In this document: positions 9,126 to 17,521 of the stretch, one piece after another | Position numbering within the stretch: the stretch's first letter is position 1 | Layout of the letters: every line of letters starts with the position of its first letter | Origin: Betaproteobacteria bacterium | GTDB taxonomy: Bacteria; Pseudomonadota; Gammaproteobacteria; Burkholderiales; SG8-39 | Length of the DNA: 52,555 nucleotides | Assembly: GCA_025356085.1 (NCBI GenBank) | Contig: JANXUV010000179.1 | Coordinates: forward strand, 1 to 52,555 | Reading direction: 5' to 3' | The notes under the pieces: model-generated | The model's database searches: none | Told to the model about the DNA's origin: nothing | What the model saw: the letters and a program-made list of their open reading frames with translations, nothing else | Position numbers and translations under genes: made by a program

Positions 9126-9886
9126 GCGGCCTTACCCAGATAGGCCTCGATCACCGCAGGATTCGCCTGTACCTCGGCGGGCGTGCCCTCGGCGATCACC
9201 GTTCCCATGTTGAGCGCCAGCACCCGGTCGGAAACCCGCGACACCAGGTTCATGTCGTGCTCGACCATCAGCACCGTCACTCCGAGCTGGCGCTTGATGT
9301 CCTCGATCCAGAAGGCCATGTCGTCGGTCTCCTCCGGGTTGAGGCCGGAGGACGGCTCGTCGAGCAACAGCAGCCTGGGCTCGGTGGCGAGCGCGCGCCC
9401 GAGTTCCACCACCTTGCGCACGCCGTACGGCAGGCCGGCAACCAGGCTGTCGCGGTATTTGGCGAGATCGAGGAAATCGATCACTTTCTCCACCGCCTCG
9501 CGCTGCGCGAGTTCGGCGCGCCGTACCGCGGGCGTGAACAGCAGCTCCTGCCACAGCGCCGTGCGGCGATGGCGGTGGCGGCCGATGAGCAGGTTCTGCA
9601 GCACGGTGGCGTGCTCGAACAGCTCGATGTTCTGAAAGGTGCGTGCGATGCCGAGGTCCGCCACCTGGTGCGGCGACAGGCCGGTCAGCTCTTTGTCCTG
9701 GAAGAAAATCTTCCCCGATGTCGCCGGATAGAGCAGTCCGATCAGGTTGAAGATGGTGGTCTTGCCGGCGCCATTGGGCCCGATGATGGTGTAGCACTCG
9801 CCGCGCTTCACCTCGAAGCTCACCCTGTCCACGGCCACCACGCCGCCGAAGCGGATGCCCAGATCTTTTACCTGGAAGAAACTCAT
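9122..9886 (-). CDS. livG: ABC transporter ATP-binding protein, LivG type
   Basis: Walker A GPNGAGKTTIFN; GIARTFQNIELF; LLLLDEPSSGLNPEE; ATGA overlap with livF. Confidence 0.94.
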   Translation of the reverse strand: MSFFQVKDLGIRFGGVVAVDRVSFEVKRGECYTIIGPNGAGKTTIFNLIGLLYPATSGKIFFQDKELTGLSPHQVADLGIARTFQNIELFEHATVLQNLLIGRHRHRRTALWQELLFTPAVRRAELAQREAVEKVIDFLDLAKYRDSLVAGLPYGVRKVVELGRALATEPRLLLLDEPSSGLNPEETDDMAFWIEDIKRQLGVTVLMVEHDMNLVSRVSDRVLALNMGTVIAEGTPAEVQANPAVIEAYLGKAA

Positions 9887-10956
9887 CTGAGCCTCTCCGA
9901 TTTCATGTAGCTCTTCTGGCGGCGGAACATGCCGCGTCGGTAGAACGGGAACAGTTCGAACCAGGTGCGCAGCTTGAGCCAGCGGCCGTACAGGCCGAGC
10001 GGCTCGAAGATGATGATCACGATCAGCACCAGGCCGAACACCACCGACTGCAGGCCGGTGCCGGCGACGTCGGCGGGCAGGTAGTCCTTGGCGAGAGAGA
10101 TCAGCTGCGGCAGCACGATCAGGAACGCGGCGCCCAGCACCGCGCCATGCACGAAGCCGACGCCGCCCAGGATCACGATCGTCACCAGCTCGATCGACTG
10201 GAGAAGCGTGAACTGCTCGGGCGAGATGAAGGTGACCTTGTGCGCGTAGAGCGCACCGGCGATGCCGGCCAGCGCCGCCGACAGCGCGAAGGACATGGTC
10301 TTGTAGTTGGCAAGGTTGACGCCCATGCAGGAGGCCGATATTTCGGAATCGCGGATCGCCACGAACGCGCGCCCGGTCGGCGAGCGCAGCAGGTTCAGCA
10401 CCGCCAGGATCGACAGCATCGCGAGGCCGAGGCAGAGGTAGTAGAAGCCCGCGTCGCCGTCCAGCTTCATTCCGAACAGTTCGATCGGCTTCAGGTTGAG
10501 ACCCGAGTTGCCGTTGGTCAGGCTTTCCCAGCGCGCCAGTATCTCTTCGACGATCACGTTGAAGGCGAGCGTGGCGATGGCCAGGTAGATGCCCTTCAGG
10601 CGCAGCGCCGGCAGGCCAAGCACCCAGCCCATCGCCGCCGACAGCAGCGCCGCGCAGGGCAGCGAGACGAAGAACGGCACGCCACGCGCCTGCATGAGCG
10701 CCTCGGTATAGGCGCCGATGGCGAGGAACGCGGCGTGGCCCAGCGAGATCTGCCCGGTGAAGCCCACCAGCAGCATCAGCCCCAGGCCGACGATGGAATA
10801 GATGCAGATGAACTGAAGTTGGGAAGTCAGGTACTCGCCGATCGCGTAAGGCGCGGCCAGCAAAAGCACCATCAGCAGCCCGTACCAGAACACCTGGCCA
10901 CCGTGCTTGAAGAGGCGCAGGTCCTGCGCGTAGCCGGTTTTGAAAAGGAATCTCAA
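9883..10956 (-). CDS. livM: branched-chain amino acid ABC transporter permease, LivM type
   Basis: Multi-TM permease with GLGLMLLVGFTGQISLGHAAFLAIGAY and GRAFVAIRDSEISASCMGVNLANYKTMSFALSAALAGIAGALYAH; TTG start. Confidence 0.93.
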   Translation of the reverse strand: MRFLFKTGYAQDLRLFKHGGQVFWYGLLMVLLLAAPYAIGEYLTSQLQFICIYSIVGLGLMLLVGFTGQISLGHAAFLAIGAYTEALMQARGVPFFVSLPCAALLSAAMGWVLGLPALRLKGIYLAIATLAFNVIVEEILARWESLTNGNSGLNLKPIELFGMKLDGDAGFYYLCLGLAMLSILAVLNLLRSPTGRAFVAIRDSEISASCMGVNLANYKTMSFALSAALAGIAGALYAHKVTFISPEQFTLLQSIELVTIVILGGVGFVHGAVLGAAFLIVLPQLISLAKDYLPADVAGTGLQSVVFGLVLIVIIIFEPLGLYGRWLKLRTWFELFPFYRRGMFRRQKSYMKSERLR

Positions 10957-10957
10957 T

Positions 10958-11827
10958 TCAAACCTTTTTCCTGGCCGTCTCGCCGAAGATGCCTGAAGGC
11001 TTGATCATCAGCACCGCCAGCACCACCACGTAGGCGGCGATGTCCTTGAAGCCTTCGGGCATGTAGCGGCCGGCGAAGGCCTCCACCAGGCCGATGATCA
11101 GGCCGCCGACGATCGCGCCCGGCACGCTGCCGAAGCCGCCGACCACCGCGGCCGGAAACGCCTTCAGGCCGATGAAACCCATGTTGGAATGCACGAAGGT
11201 CGCCGGCGCCAGCAGGATGCCGGCAAACGCGGCGACGCCGGCGGACAGGCCCCAGATCATCATGTTCACGCGCCGTACCGGGATGCCCATATAGGCGGCG
11301 GCGAGCTGGTTCTGCGAGGTCGCCTGCATCGCCACGCCGAGCTTGGAGTAGCGGAAGAACACATACAGCACCGCCACCAGCGCAGCGGTCATGACGATCA
11401 CCGCCACCTGCTGCTCGGCGAAGATCACCTCGCCGAACTTGAAGGTGCCGTCGGCGAACGGCGTCGGGAAAGTATAGGTGTCGGTGCCCCAGCCGGGAAT
11501 CATGGTCACCACCCCGCGCAGCACGTAGCCAACGCCGATGGTGATCATCACCACCGTGAAGGCCGGCTGGCCGAGCACCGGGCGGAGCACCACGCGCTCG
11601 ATCAGCATCCCGACCGCGGCCATCGCCGCCACCGCGAACAGGATCGTCGCCCAGTAGGGCCAGCCCAGCATCACGCTGGCGGTCAGCGCGAAGAAGCCGC
11701 CCAGCATCATCAGGTCGCCCTGGGCGAAGTTCACCGTCTCGGTCGCCTTGTAAATCAGCACGAAGCCGAGCGCGACCAGCGCGTAGACGCAGCCCTGCGC
11801 CACGCCGGCGAGCAGCAGTTGCAACAC
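10958..11827 (-). CDS. livH: branched-chain amino acid ABC transporter permease, LivH type
   Basis: LLLAGVAQGCVYALVALGFVLIYKATETVNFAQGDLMMLGGF; VVGGFGSVPGAIVGGLIIGLVE. Confidence 0.94.
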   Translation of the reverse strand: MLQLLLAGVAQGCVYALVALGFVLIYKATETVNFAQGDLMMLGGFFALTASVMLGWPYWATILFAVAAMAAVGMLIERVVLRPVLGQPAFTVVMITIGVGYVLRGVVTMIPGWGTDTYTFPTPFADGTFKFGEVIFAEQQVAVIVMTAALVAVLYVFFRYSKLGVAMQATSQNQLAAAYMGIPVRRVNMMIWGLSAGVAAFAGILLAPATFVHSNMGFIGLKAFPAAVVGGFGSVPGAIVGGLIIGLVEAFAGRYMPEGFKDIAAYVVVLAVLMIKPSGIFGETARKKV

Positions 11828-11874
11828 CTGATTCAGCGGAACTCCTCCTGGAAAGAATTGTAGACTAGCCCGCG

Positions 11875-13245
11875 ATGAAAACCATTCGCGTCGGCGCCGG
11901 TCTGGGTTTCTACGGCGATTCGTGGCAACCGGTGCGCGCCTCGATCGAGCGCGGCGGCGTGCAGTACATCGCCTCCGACCATCTTTCCGAACTCACGCTG
12001 GCGATCCTGCAAAAGGATCGGCAGAAAGATCCTTCCGCAGGTTATGCCCGCGACGGCGTGCCAATGCTCGCCGAGCTCTGGCCGCTGGCGGCAAAGCACG
12101 GGGTCAAGTTCGTGCTGAACGCGGGCGGCCTGAACCCGCACGGGGCGCGCGAAGCGATTGCCAGGACATTTCGCGCCAAGGGCTTCAAGGCGAAGATCGC
12201 CACCGTGACTGGCGATTCGTTGCTGGAGCGCATCGATGAGCTGCGCGGTGCGGGCGAAGCGCTGGCGCATATGGACACCGGCGCCGACATCGGCGGCGTG
12301 CGCGAGCGGATGCTGTTCGCCAACGCCTACCTGGGCGCGCAGCCGATCGCCGAGGCGCTCGCGCAGGGTGCCGACATCGTGCTGACCGGGCGCGTCGCTG
12401 ACGCGGCACTCACGCTGGGACCGCTCGCCCACGAGTTCGGCTGGAAATGGGACGATTGGGATCGCATGGCGGCCGGCCTCACGCTCGGCCACCTGCTGGA
12501 ATGCTCGGGCCAGGGCTCGGGCGGCAATTTCGGCTCCTCGGGCGAATGGGCCAAGGTGCCGGACTACGCGCACCTCGGCTACCCGATCGCGGAAGTATCG
12601 GAGGATGGCAGCGCGATGTTTACCAAGCCCCCCGGCACGGGCGGGCTGGTCTCGTTCGACACCATCCGCCAGCAGCTGCTGTACGAAGTACACAACCCTC
12701 ACGCCTACTACTCCCCCGATGTGGTGCTCGACATGGGCACGCTCAAGTTCGAGGACCAGGGCAACGACCGGGTGCGCATCACCGGCGCCTCGGGTGCGGC
12801 GCGGCCGAAGACGCTGAAAGTGGTTGCCGGCTACCAGGACGGCTGGATGGGCACCGGCATGATCGGTTTCGCCTGGCCTGAGGCCTATGCCAAGTGCGAG
12901 AAGAGCGCGCAGATCATCGCTACGCTGGTGAAAGAGCGCGGCTGGGCGGTGGAAGACAGCAATGTCGAATACATCGGCTACAACTCGCTGCTGGGCGCCA
13001 ACGCCGACCCGGCCTACCGCGACCAGCTGAACGAATGTTTCCTGCGCATGACAATCCGCACACGGGACCGGAAAGTGGCCGATGCCTTCGGGCGACTGTT
13101 CCCGTGGCTGGGGCTCTCCGGTCCGCCGTATGTTGGCAGCATGAAGGGCATACAACCGGCAAAGGAACTATTGGGAATTTGGCCGACTTTGGTTTCCAGG
13201 GAACTTGTGGAAAAAAACATAAAAATTGAAGTCGAAAATATCTGA
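11875..13245 (+). CDS. DUF1446 / AtuA family protein (acyclic terpene utilization AtuA-like)
   Basis: TIRVGAGLGFYGDSWQPVRASIERGGVQYIASDHLSELTLAIL; VLNAGGLNPHGAREAI; DIVLTGRVADAALTLGPLAHEFGW. Confidence 0.9.
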   Translation: MKTIRVGAGLGFYGDSWQPVRASIERGGVQYIASDHLSELTLAILQKDRQKDPSAGYARDGVPMLAELWPLAAKHGVKFVLNAGGLNPHGAREAIARTFRAKGFKAKIATVTGDSLLERIDELRGAGEALAHMDTGADIGGVRERMLFANAYLGAQPIAEALAQGADIVLTGRVADAALTLGPLAHEFGWKWDDWDRMAAGLTLGHLLECSGQGSGGNFGSSGEWAKVPDYAHLGYPIAEVSEDGSAMFTKPPGTGGLVSFDTIRQQLLYEVHNPHAYYSPDVVLDMGTLKFEDQGNDRVRITGASGAARPKTLKVVAGYQDGWMGTGMIGFAWPEAYAKCEKSAQIIATLVKERGWAVEDSNVEYIGYNSLLGANADPAYRDQLNECFLRMTIRTRDRKVADAFGRLFPWLGLSGPPYVGSMKGIQPAKELLGIWPTLVSRELVEKNIKIEVENI

Positions 13246-13587
13246 ATGAAAACCGCCCTTTGGAAAATTGCTCATGCACGTTCCGGAGACAAGGCCGATC
13301 GGGCAGATATCGGGCTTTTCGCCTTCGATGCTCCCACCTACCAGGTGCTCAAGCGCGAAGTAACGAAGGAGCGGTTGGCGGCGCATTTCGCCGGCTTTAA
13401 CACCGGCCCGGTGGAGCTTTGGCCGCTGGACAACATCCTCGCGCTGAAAATTGTGCTGAACGGCGCGTTGCAGGGCGGCGCCGCGCGCAGCTTGCGCATG
13501 GATAATCTCGGTAAGAATGTCGCCGCGCAGTTGCTGCGGATGGAAATCGAAACGCCGGAAGACCTTCCCCGGCTCAAAGGAAAATAA
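13246..13587 (+). CDS. AtuA-associated small domain protein (AtuA-like ferredoxin-fold)
   Basis: KIAHARSGDKADRADIGLFAF... motif typical of the domain that accompanies DUF1446; directly abuts the upstream stop (TGAATG). Confidence 0.82.
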   Translation: MKTALWKIAHARSGDKADRADIGLFAFDAPTYQVLKREVTKERLAAHFAGFNTGPVELWPLDNILALKIVLNGALQGGAARSLRMDNLGKNVAAQLLRMEIETPEDLPRLKGK

Positions 13588-13596
13588 GGAACATTC

Positions 13597-14076
13597 ATGA
13601 ATCGCCTGCTGTATGCCGCACCGGCGCTTGCCTGCGCCGGCCTGCTCGCCTTCGGCTACTACCTGCAGTATTTCGACCACCAGGATCCCTGTCCGCTGTG
13701 CCTCGTGCAGCGCGGCTTCTACTACGGGATTCTTGTGGTTTTCGCCGTTGCTGCGCTGCATTTTCCCGGCCGGACCGGAAAATTTATTTACTGCACCGCC
13801 GCAACCGGCTTCGCACTCGGCGGCTTCGGCGTCGCGGCGCGGCAGGTGTGGCTGCAGCATCTTCCGGCAGATCAGGTACCTGCCTGCGGTCCGGACCTGT
13901 TTTTCATGATGGAGAACTTCCCGCTGTCGCGCACGCTCCAGAAGCTGTTCATGGGCTCGGGACAGTGCGCGGAGGTAAACTGGAAGTTCCTCGGGCTTTC
14001 CATTGCCGAGTGGTCGCTTGCCTGGTTCGCGGCCATTGCGCTGTACGCGCTCTGGCTCGCCTTCCGGCGGCGTTAG
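13597..14076 (+). CDS. dsbB: disulfide bond formation protein DsbB
   Basis: QYFDHQDPCPLCLVQRGFYYGI (CxxC quinone-site motif) and second Cys pair in the ACGPDLFFM...GSGQCAEVNWKFLGLSIAEWSLAWF region; 4 TM. Confidence 0.92.
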   Translation: MNRLLYAAPALACAGLLAFGYYLQYFDHQDPCPLCLVQRGFYYGILVVFAVAALHFPGRTGKFIYCTAATGFALGGFGVAARQVWLQHLPADQVPACGPDLFFMMENFPLSRTLQKLFMGSGQCAEVNWKFLGLSIAEWSLAWFAAIALYALWLAFRRR

Positions 14077-14103
14077 CGGTTCGACGTTTCCTGGGAGGGA
14101 ACC

Positions 14104-15558
14104 ATGGAATTTTCCGCACTCGTAACCTCGATGCAGACCACACTTGGCGAACGGCTGCCGGCGATTTTCTTCGCGCTGGCGATCATCACCGTCGGCTGGC
14201 TGGTGGCGGTGATGCTGCGCGCCGCCACGCGGCGACTGCTTGGCATGCTGAAGGTCGATGCGCGCATCGAAGAGAGCACCGGCCAGAAAGTCAGCGTCGA
14301 ATCCGGAATCGCGCTCGGTGTGTTCTGGCTGATCATCCTGGTGACGGTGGTGGCGGTCTTCAATTCGCTGCACCTCGACCGGATTTCCGATCCGTTCGCG
14401 CAGCTGGTGGCGCAGATCATCGGCTACGCGCCGCGGCTGATCGCGGGGACGCTGCTGCTGCTGGTAGCGTGGGTGATCGCGTCGGTGATCCAGGCAGTGG
14501 TGAGCCGGGCGCTGGTGGCGAGCAAGCTGGGCGCCACGCTGTCCAGGGAAGCCGGCATGGAGCCGATGGGCAAGACGGTCGCCAACGTGCTCTTCTGGCT
14601 GGTGATCCTGCTGTTCGTGCCGAGCATCCTCGGCGCGCTCGACCTGCGCGGGCTGCTCGAGCCGGTACAGGGCATGATGAGCAAGCTGCTCGACATGGTG
14701 CCGAACGTGTTCGGCGCGGCGGTGATTGGCTTCGTCGGCTGGCTGGTGGCGAAGGTGCTGCGCGGGCTGGTGACCAACCTGCTGGCGGCCGCCGGAGCCG
14801 ACAAGATGGGCAGCCAGATCGGCCTCGCCGACGCGGTGAAGCTGTCGCGCCTGGCCGGCACCATCGTCTTCATCCTGGTGTTCGTGCCGACGCTGATCGC
14901 GGCGCTGGATGCGCTCAGGATCGATGCCATATCGCGGCCCGCCACCGAAATGTTGGAGCGGCTGCTCGCGGCGGTGCCTAACCTCGTTGCTGCGGCGCTG
15001 ATCCTGGTAGTCACCTGGTACGTGGCCAAGTTCGCCGCCGACCTGCTGTCGCGGCTGCTGTCGGGCATGGGCTTCGACACCCTGCCGGAAAAGCTCGGCA
15101 TCACCGGCGCATTTTCTGGCACCCTCAAGCCCTCCGGCCTGGTGCGGGGCCTCGCCCTCTTCTTCGCAATGCTGTTCGCGACGGTAGAAGCGTCGCACCG
15201 GCTCGACTTCACCCAGGTGCGCGACCTGGTCTCGATGTTCATCAAGTTCGGCGGCGAGGTGCTGCTGGGCGGCTCGATCCTGGTGATCGGCTTCTGGCTC
15301 GCCAACCTGGCCTTCAACGCCATCGGCCGCGCCAGCGAGCGCAGCGGCCTGGCGCGCCTCGCGCGCGTGGCGATCCTCGGCCTGGTGATCGCGATGGGCC
15401 TGCGCGCGATGGGCATCGCCGACGACATCGTCAATCTCGCCTTCGGCCTCACGCTGGGCGCGGTAGCGGTGGCCTTCGCGCTCGCCTTCGGCCTCGGCGG
15501 CCGCGAAGCCGCGGGACGCCAGATGGAACACTGGCTGGCTCAGTTGCGCAAGGATTAG
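14104..15558 (+). CDS. mechanosensitive-channel-like membrane protein with repeated conserved TM helices (CmpX-like)
   Basis: Repeated TM-helix units: RLPAIFFALAIITVGWLVAVML, APRLIAGTLLLLVAWVIASVI, VPNVFGAAVIGFVGWLVAKVL, VPNLVAAALILVVTWYVAKFA, GGEVLLGGSILVIGFWLANLA. Confidence 0.85.
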   Translation: MEFSALVTSMQTTLGERLPAIFFALAIITVGWLVAVMLRAATRRLLGMLKVDARIEESTGQKVSVESGIALGVFWLIILVTVVAVFNSLHLDRISDPFAQLVAQIIGYAPRLIAGTLLLLVAWVIASVIQAVVSRALVASKLGATLSREAGMEPMGKTVANVLFWLVILLFVPSILGALDLRGLLEPVQGMMSKLLDMVPNVFGAAVIGFVGWLVAKVLRGLVTNLLAAAGADKMGSQIGLADAVKLSRLAGTIVFILVFVPTLIAALDALRIDAISRPATEMLERLLAAVPNLVAAALILVVTWYVAKFAADLLSRLLSGMGFDTLPEKLGITGAFSGTLKPSGLVRGLALFFAMLFATVEASHRLDFTQVRDLVSMFIKFGGEVLLGGSILVIGFWLANLAFNAIGRASERSGLARLARVAILGLVIAMGLRAMGIADDIVNLAFGLTLGAVAVAFALAFGLGGREAAGRQMEHWLAQLRKD

Positions 15559-15583
15559 CGCCTCACGTCAAGCCCACAGGGAG

Positions 15584-16450
15584 ATGGCAACCGGCAAATT
15601 CATATCGCTCAAACCGCGCACCAGCACCGCCGTCGACCCGCAACGGATGGAGATTTCCCACGGCGCCATGCGCGTGCAATATGACCTGGACCTGAACGCA
15701 CCGTCCCAGCGCTTCATTTACGATTGCTGCCAGGGCGGCGGCGTGTACGAAGCGGTCACCACGAATCTCCTCACCCGTGTCCTCAAGCCCGGGGATGCTT
15801 TCATCGACGTCGGCGCGCACGTGGGGTTCTTCTCGATGATCGCCGCCGCGCTGGTCGGACCGGCCGGCCGCGTCGTTGCATTTGAGCCGAACGCCGAGAA
15901 CTATGCGTCGCTGCGGAACAATGTGTCGCTCAACGGATATGCACACGTCGTTTGCGTGAATTCGGCGGCCGGGGATCGCGACGGCGAGGTGAAATTTTTC
16001 GAGAACCTCGATAACGACGGCGGCCACGCGCTTTGGGATCCGGGCCTGCATTCGTTCAACGAGAAAAGCAAAGCGCGGCAGACAACGCGCCAGCTGCCGA
16101 TCGCCACGCTCGACACCGCCCTCTCCGGCCTGGGCGTGCAATCGATCAAGGCGGTCAAGATCGACACGGAGGGCGCCGAAGTGCAGGTGCTCAGGGGAGG
16201 AGCACGCTGCCTGGCCGCGCCGGGAATCGAACTGCTGGTCTGCGAGGACAACGAGTTCGGGCTGGCCAGCCTCGGCACTTCCGGCACCGAGCTCAGGCGG
16301 GCGCTTGAGAAGCTCGGCTTTGTGATCTGCGTGCAGGACGCGCAAGGCGGATTGCAGGAAATCGATGCGAATACGCCGCTCGAGAGCGCCTCGGTGGATA
16401 ACTTCTATTGCTTGAGGCGGAACAGTCCGTATCAGTTCAACGCGCTATAG
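15584..16450 (+). CDS. FkbM family methyltransferase
   Basis: SAM motif FIDVGAHVGFFSMIAA; VVAFEPNAENYASLRNNVSLNG; AVKIDTEGAEVQVLRGG. Confidence 0.9.
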   Translation: MATGKFISLKPRTSTAVDPQRMEISHGAMRVQYDLDLNAPSQRFIYDCCQGGGVYEAVTTNLLTRVLKPGDAFIDVGAHVGFFSMIAAALVGPAGRVVAFEPNAENYASLRNNVSLNGYAHVVCVNSAAGDRDGEVKFFENLDNDGGHALWDPGLHSFNEKSKARQTTRQLPIATLDTALSGLGVQSIKAVKIDTEGAEVQVLRGGARCLAAPGIELLVCEDNEFGLASLGTSGTELRRALEKLGFVICVQDAQGGLQEIDANTPLESASVDNFYCLRRNSPYQFNAL

Positions 16451-16799
16451 CTCGCGCTATCGCGGCGATCACCTCCGGTTGCTCGCCGATAGGCGGCTCG
16501 ACGGTGATGTCGAGATCCGGAAAACGCCCCCGGATCTCCGCCGCTAGTCTTGGCAGGTCATCCTTGACATGTCCGCCCGTGCCGAGAAATACCGGCACTA
16601 CCCGCAGGCCGCGCACGCCCTCGCCATGCAGCGACGCGATGCACTCCGGCAGCGACGGCTGCATCAATTCCAGGAAGGCGAGCACAATGCGCTCGCCGGG
16701 CAGGCGCTCGCCGAGCTCTGCTACGAGCTGCTGGAACGGGCGCGCCCAGTCCGCGTTGCGCGCGCCGTGGGCGAAGAGGATGACTGCTCGTTGGGCCAC
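16437..16799 (-). CDS. short sirohydrochlorin chelatase (CbiX/SirB-like)
   Basis: GTG start at 16799 giving VAQRAVILFAHGARNADWARPFQQL...VRGLRVVPVFLGTGGHVKDDLP; about 120 aa single-domain form. The extra 22 N-terminal residues of the track ORF look non-homologous. Confidence 0.85.
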   Translation of the reverse strand: MAQRAVILFAHGARNADWARPFQQLVAELGERLPGERIVLAFLELMQPSLPECIASLHGEGVRGLRVVPVFLGTGGHVKDDLPRLAAEIRGRFPDLDITVEPPIGEQPEVIAAIARAIAR

Positions 16800-17521
16800 G
16801 CGGCGATTATCGCCGAATCGCGCGCCACCTCGCCCAGCAGGATGGCCACGGGCCCGCCGCCGCAACGGGCGGCAAGCGTTGGCAACTGCGCCAGCGTTCC
16901 GGCAAACGCGCGCACGGTCGGCAGCGACGCATTCTCCACCAGCGCAACCGGCGTGGCCGACGGCTTCCCCGCCGCGATCAGGGCCTGTGCGATCGCATCT
17001 GCCTCCCCCGCGCCCATGTAGATGACGGCCGTGTCAGCGGCCAATGCCGCCTTGATCCATTCGTTCGGACGCTCGCCCGGCGCAGTCCTGGTCGTCAGAA
17101 ATGCAACCGAGCGGGCGGAACCCCGTCGGGTCAGCGACACGCCCAGATCCGCGCTGGCGGCGAGCGCGGCGGTGATCCCGGGAACGACCTCGAAACGAAC
17201 GCGTTTTTTCCTCAGGTAGGAAATTTCTTCATGCGCCCGGTCGAACAGCATCGGGTCGCCACCCTTCAGACGCACAACCACCTTGTGCTTGCGAACGGCG
17301 TCCGCGAGCTGCTTGTTGATGAAGTTCTGCGCGGTCGAGTACTGGCCGGAGCGCTTGCCGACTTCGACTTTCTTTGCCTTTGAAGCCAGCAGCAGTATTT
17401 CCTGCGGCACCAGCGCGTCGTGGAACACGATGTCGGCGCACTCAAGAAATTTCGCCGCGCGCAGCGTAAGCAGATCGACTGCGCCGGGGCCCGCGCCTAC
17501 CAGATAGACGGTGCCCGTCAC
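16721..17521 (-). CDS. cobA: uroporphyrinogen-III C-methyltransferase (SUMT; CobA/CysG-A-like)
   Basis: VYLVGAGPGAVDLLTLRAAKFLECADIVFHDALV; VVRLKGGDPMLFDRAHEEI; FEVVPGITAALAASADLGVSLTRRGSARSVAFLT. Confidence 0.94.
   Translation of the reverse strand: MTGTVYLVGAGPGAVDLLTLRAAKFLECADIVFHDALVPQEILLLASKAKKVEVGKRSGQYSTAQNFINKQLADAVRKHKVVVRLKGGDPMLFDRAHEEISYLRKKRVRFEVVPGITAALAASADLGVSLTRRGSARSVAFLTTRTAPGERPNEWIKAALAADTAVIYMGAGEADAIAQALIAAGKPSATPVALVENASLPTVRAFAGTLAQLPTLAARCGGGPVAILLGEVARDSAIIAAWPNEQSSSSPTARATRTGRARSSSS

Noticed and set aside
13168-15531. 787-aa minus-strand ORF opposite dsbB and the channel gene
   Set aside because: Antisense to genes with clear family motifs; translation is His/Arg/Gln-rich low complexity typical of high-GC antisense frames.
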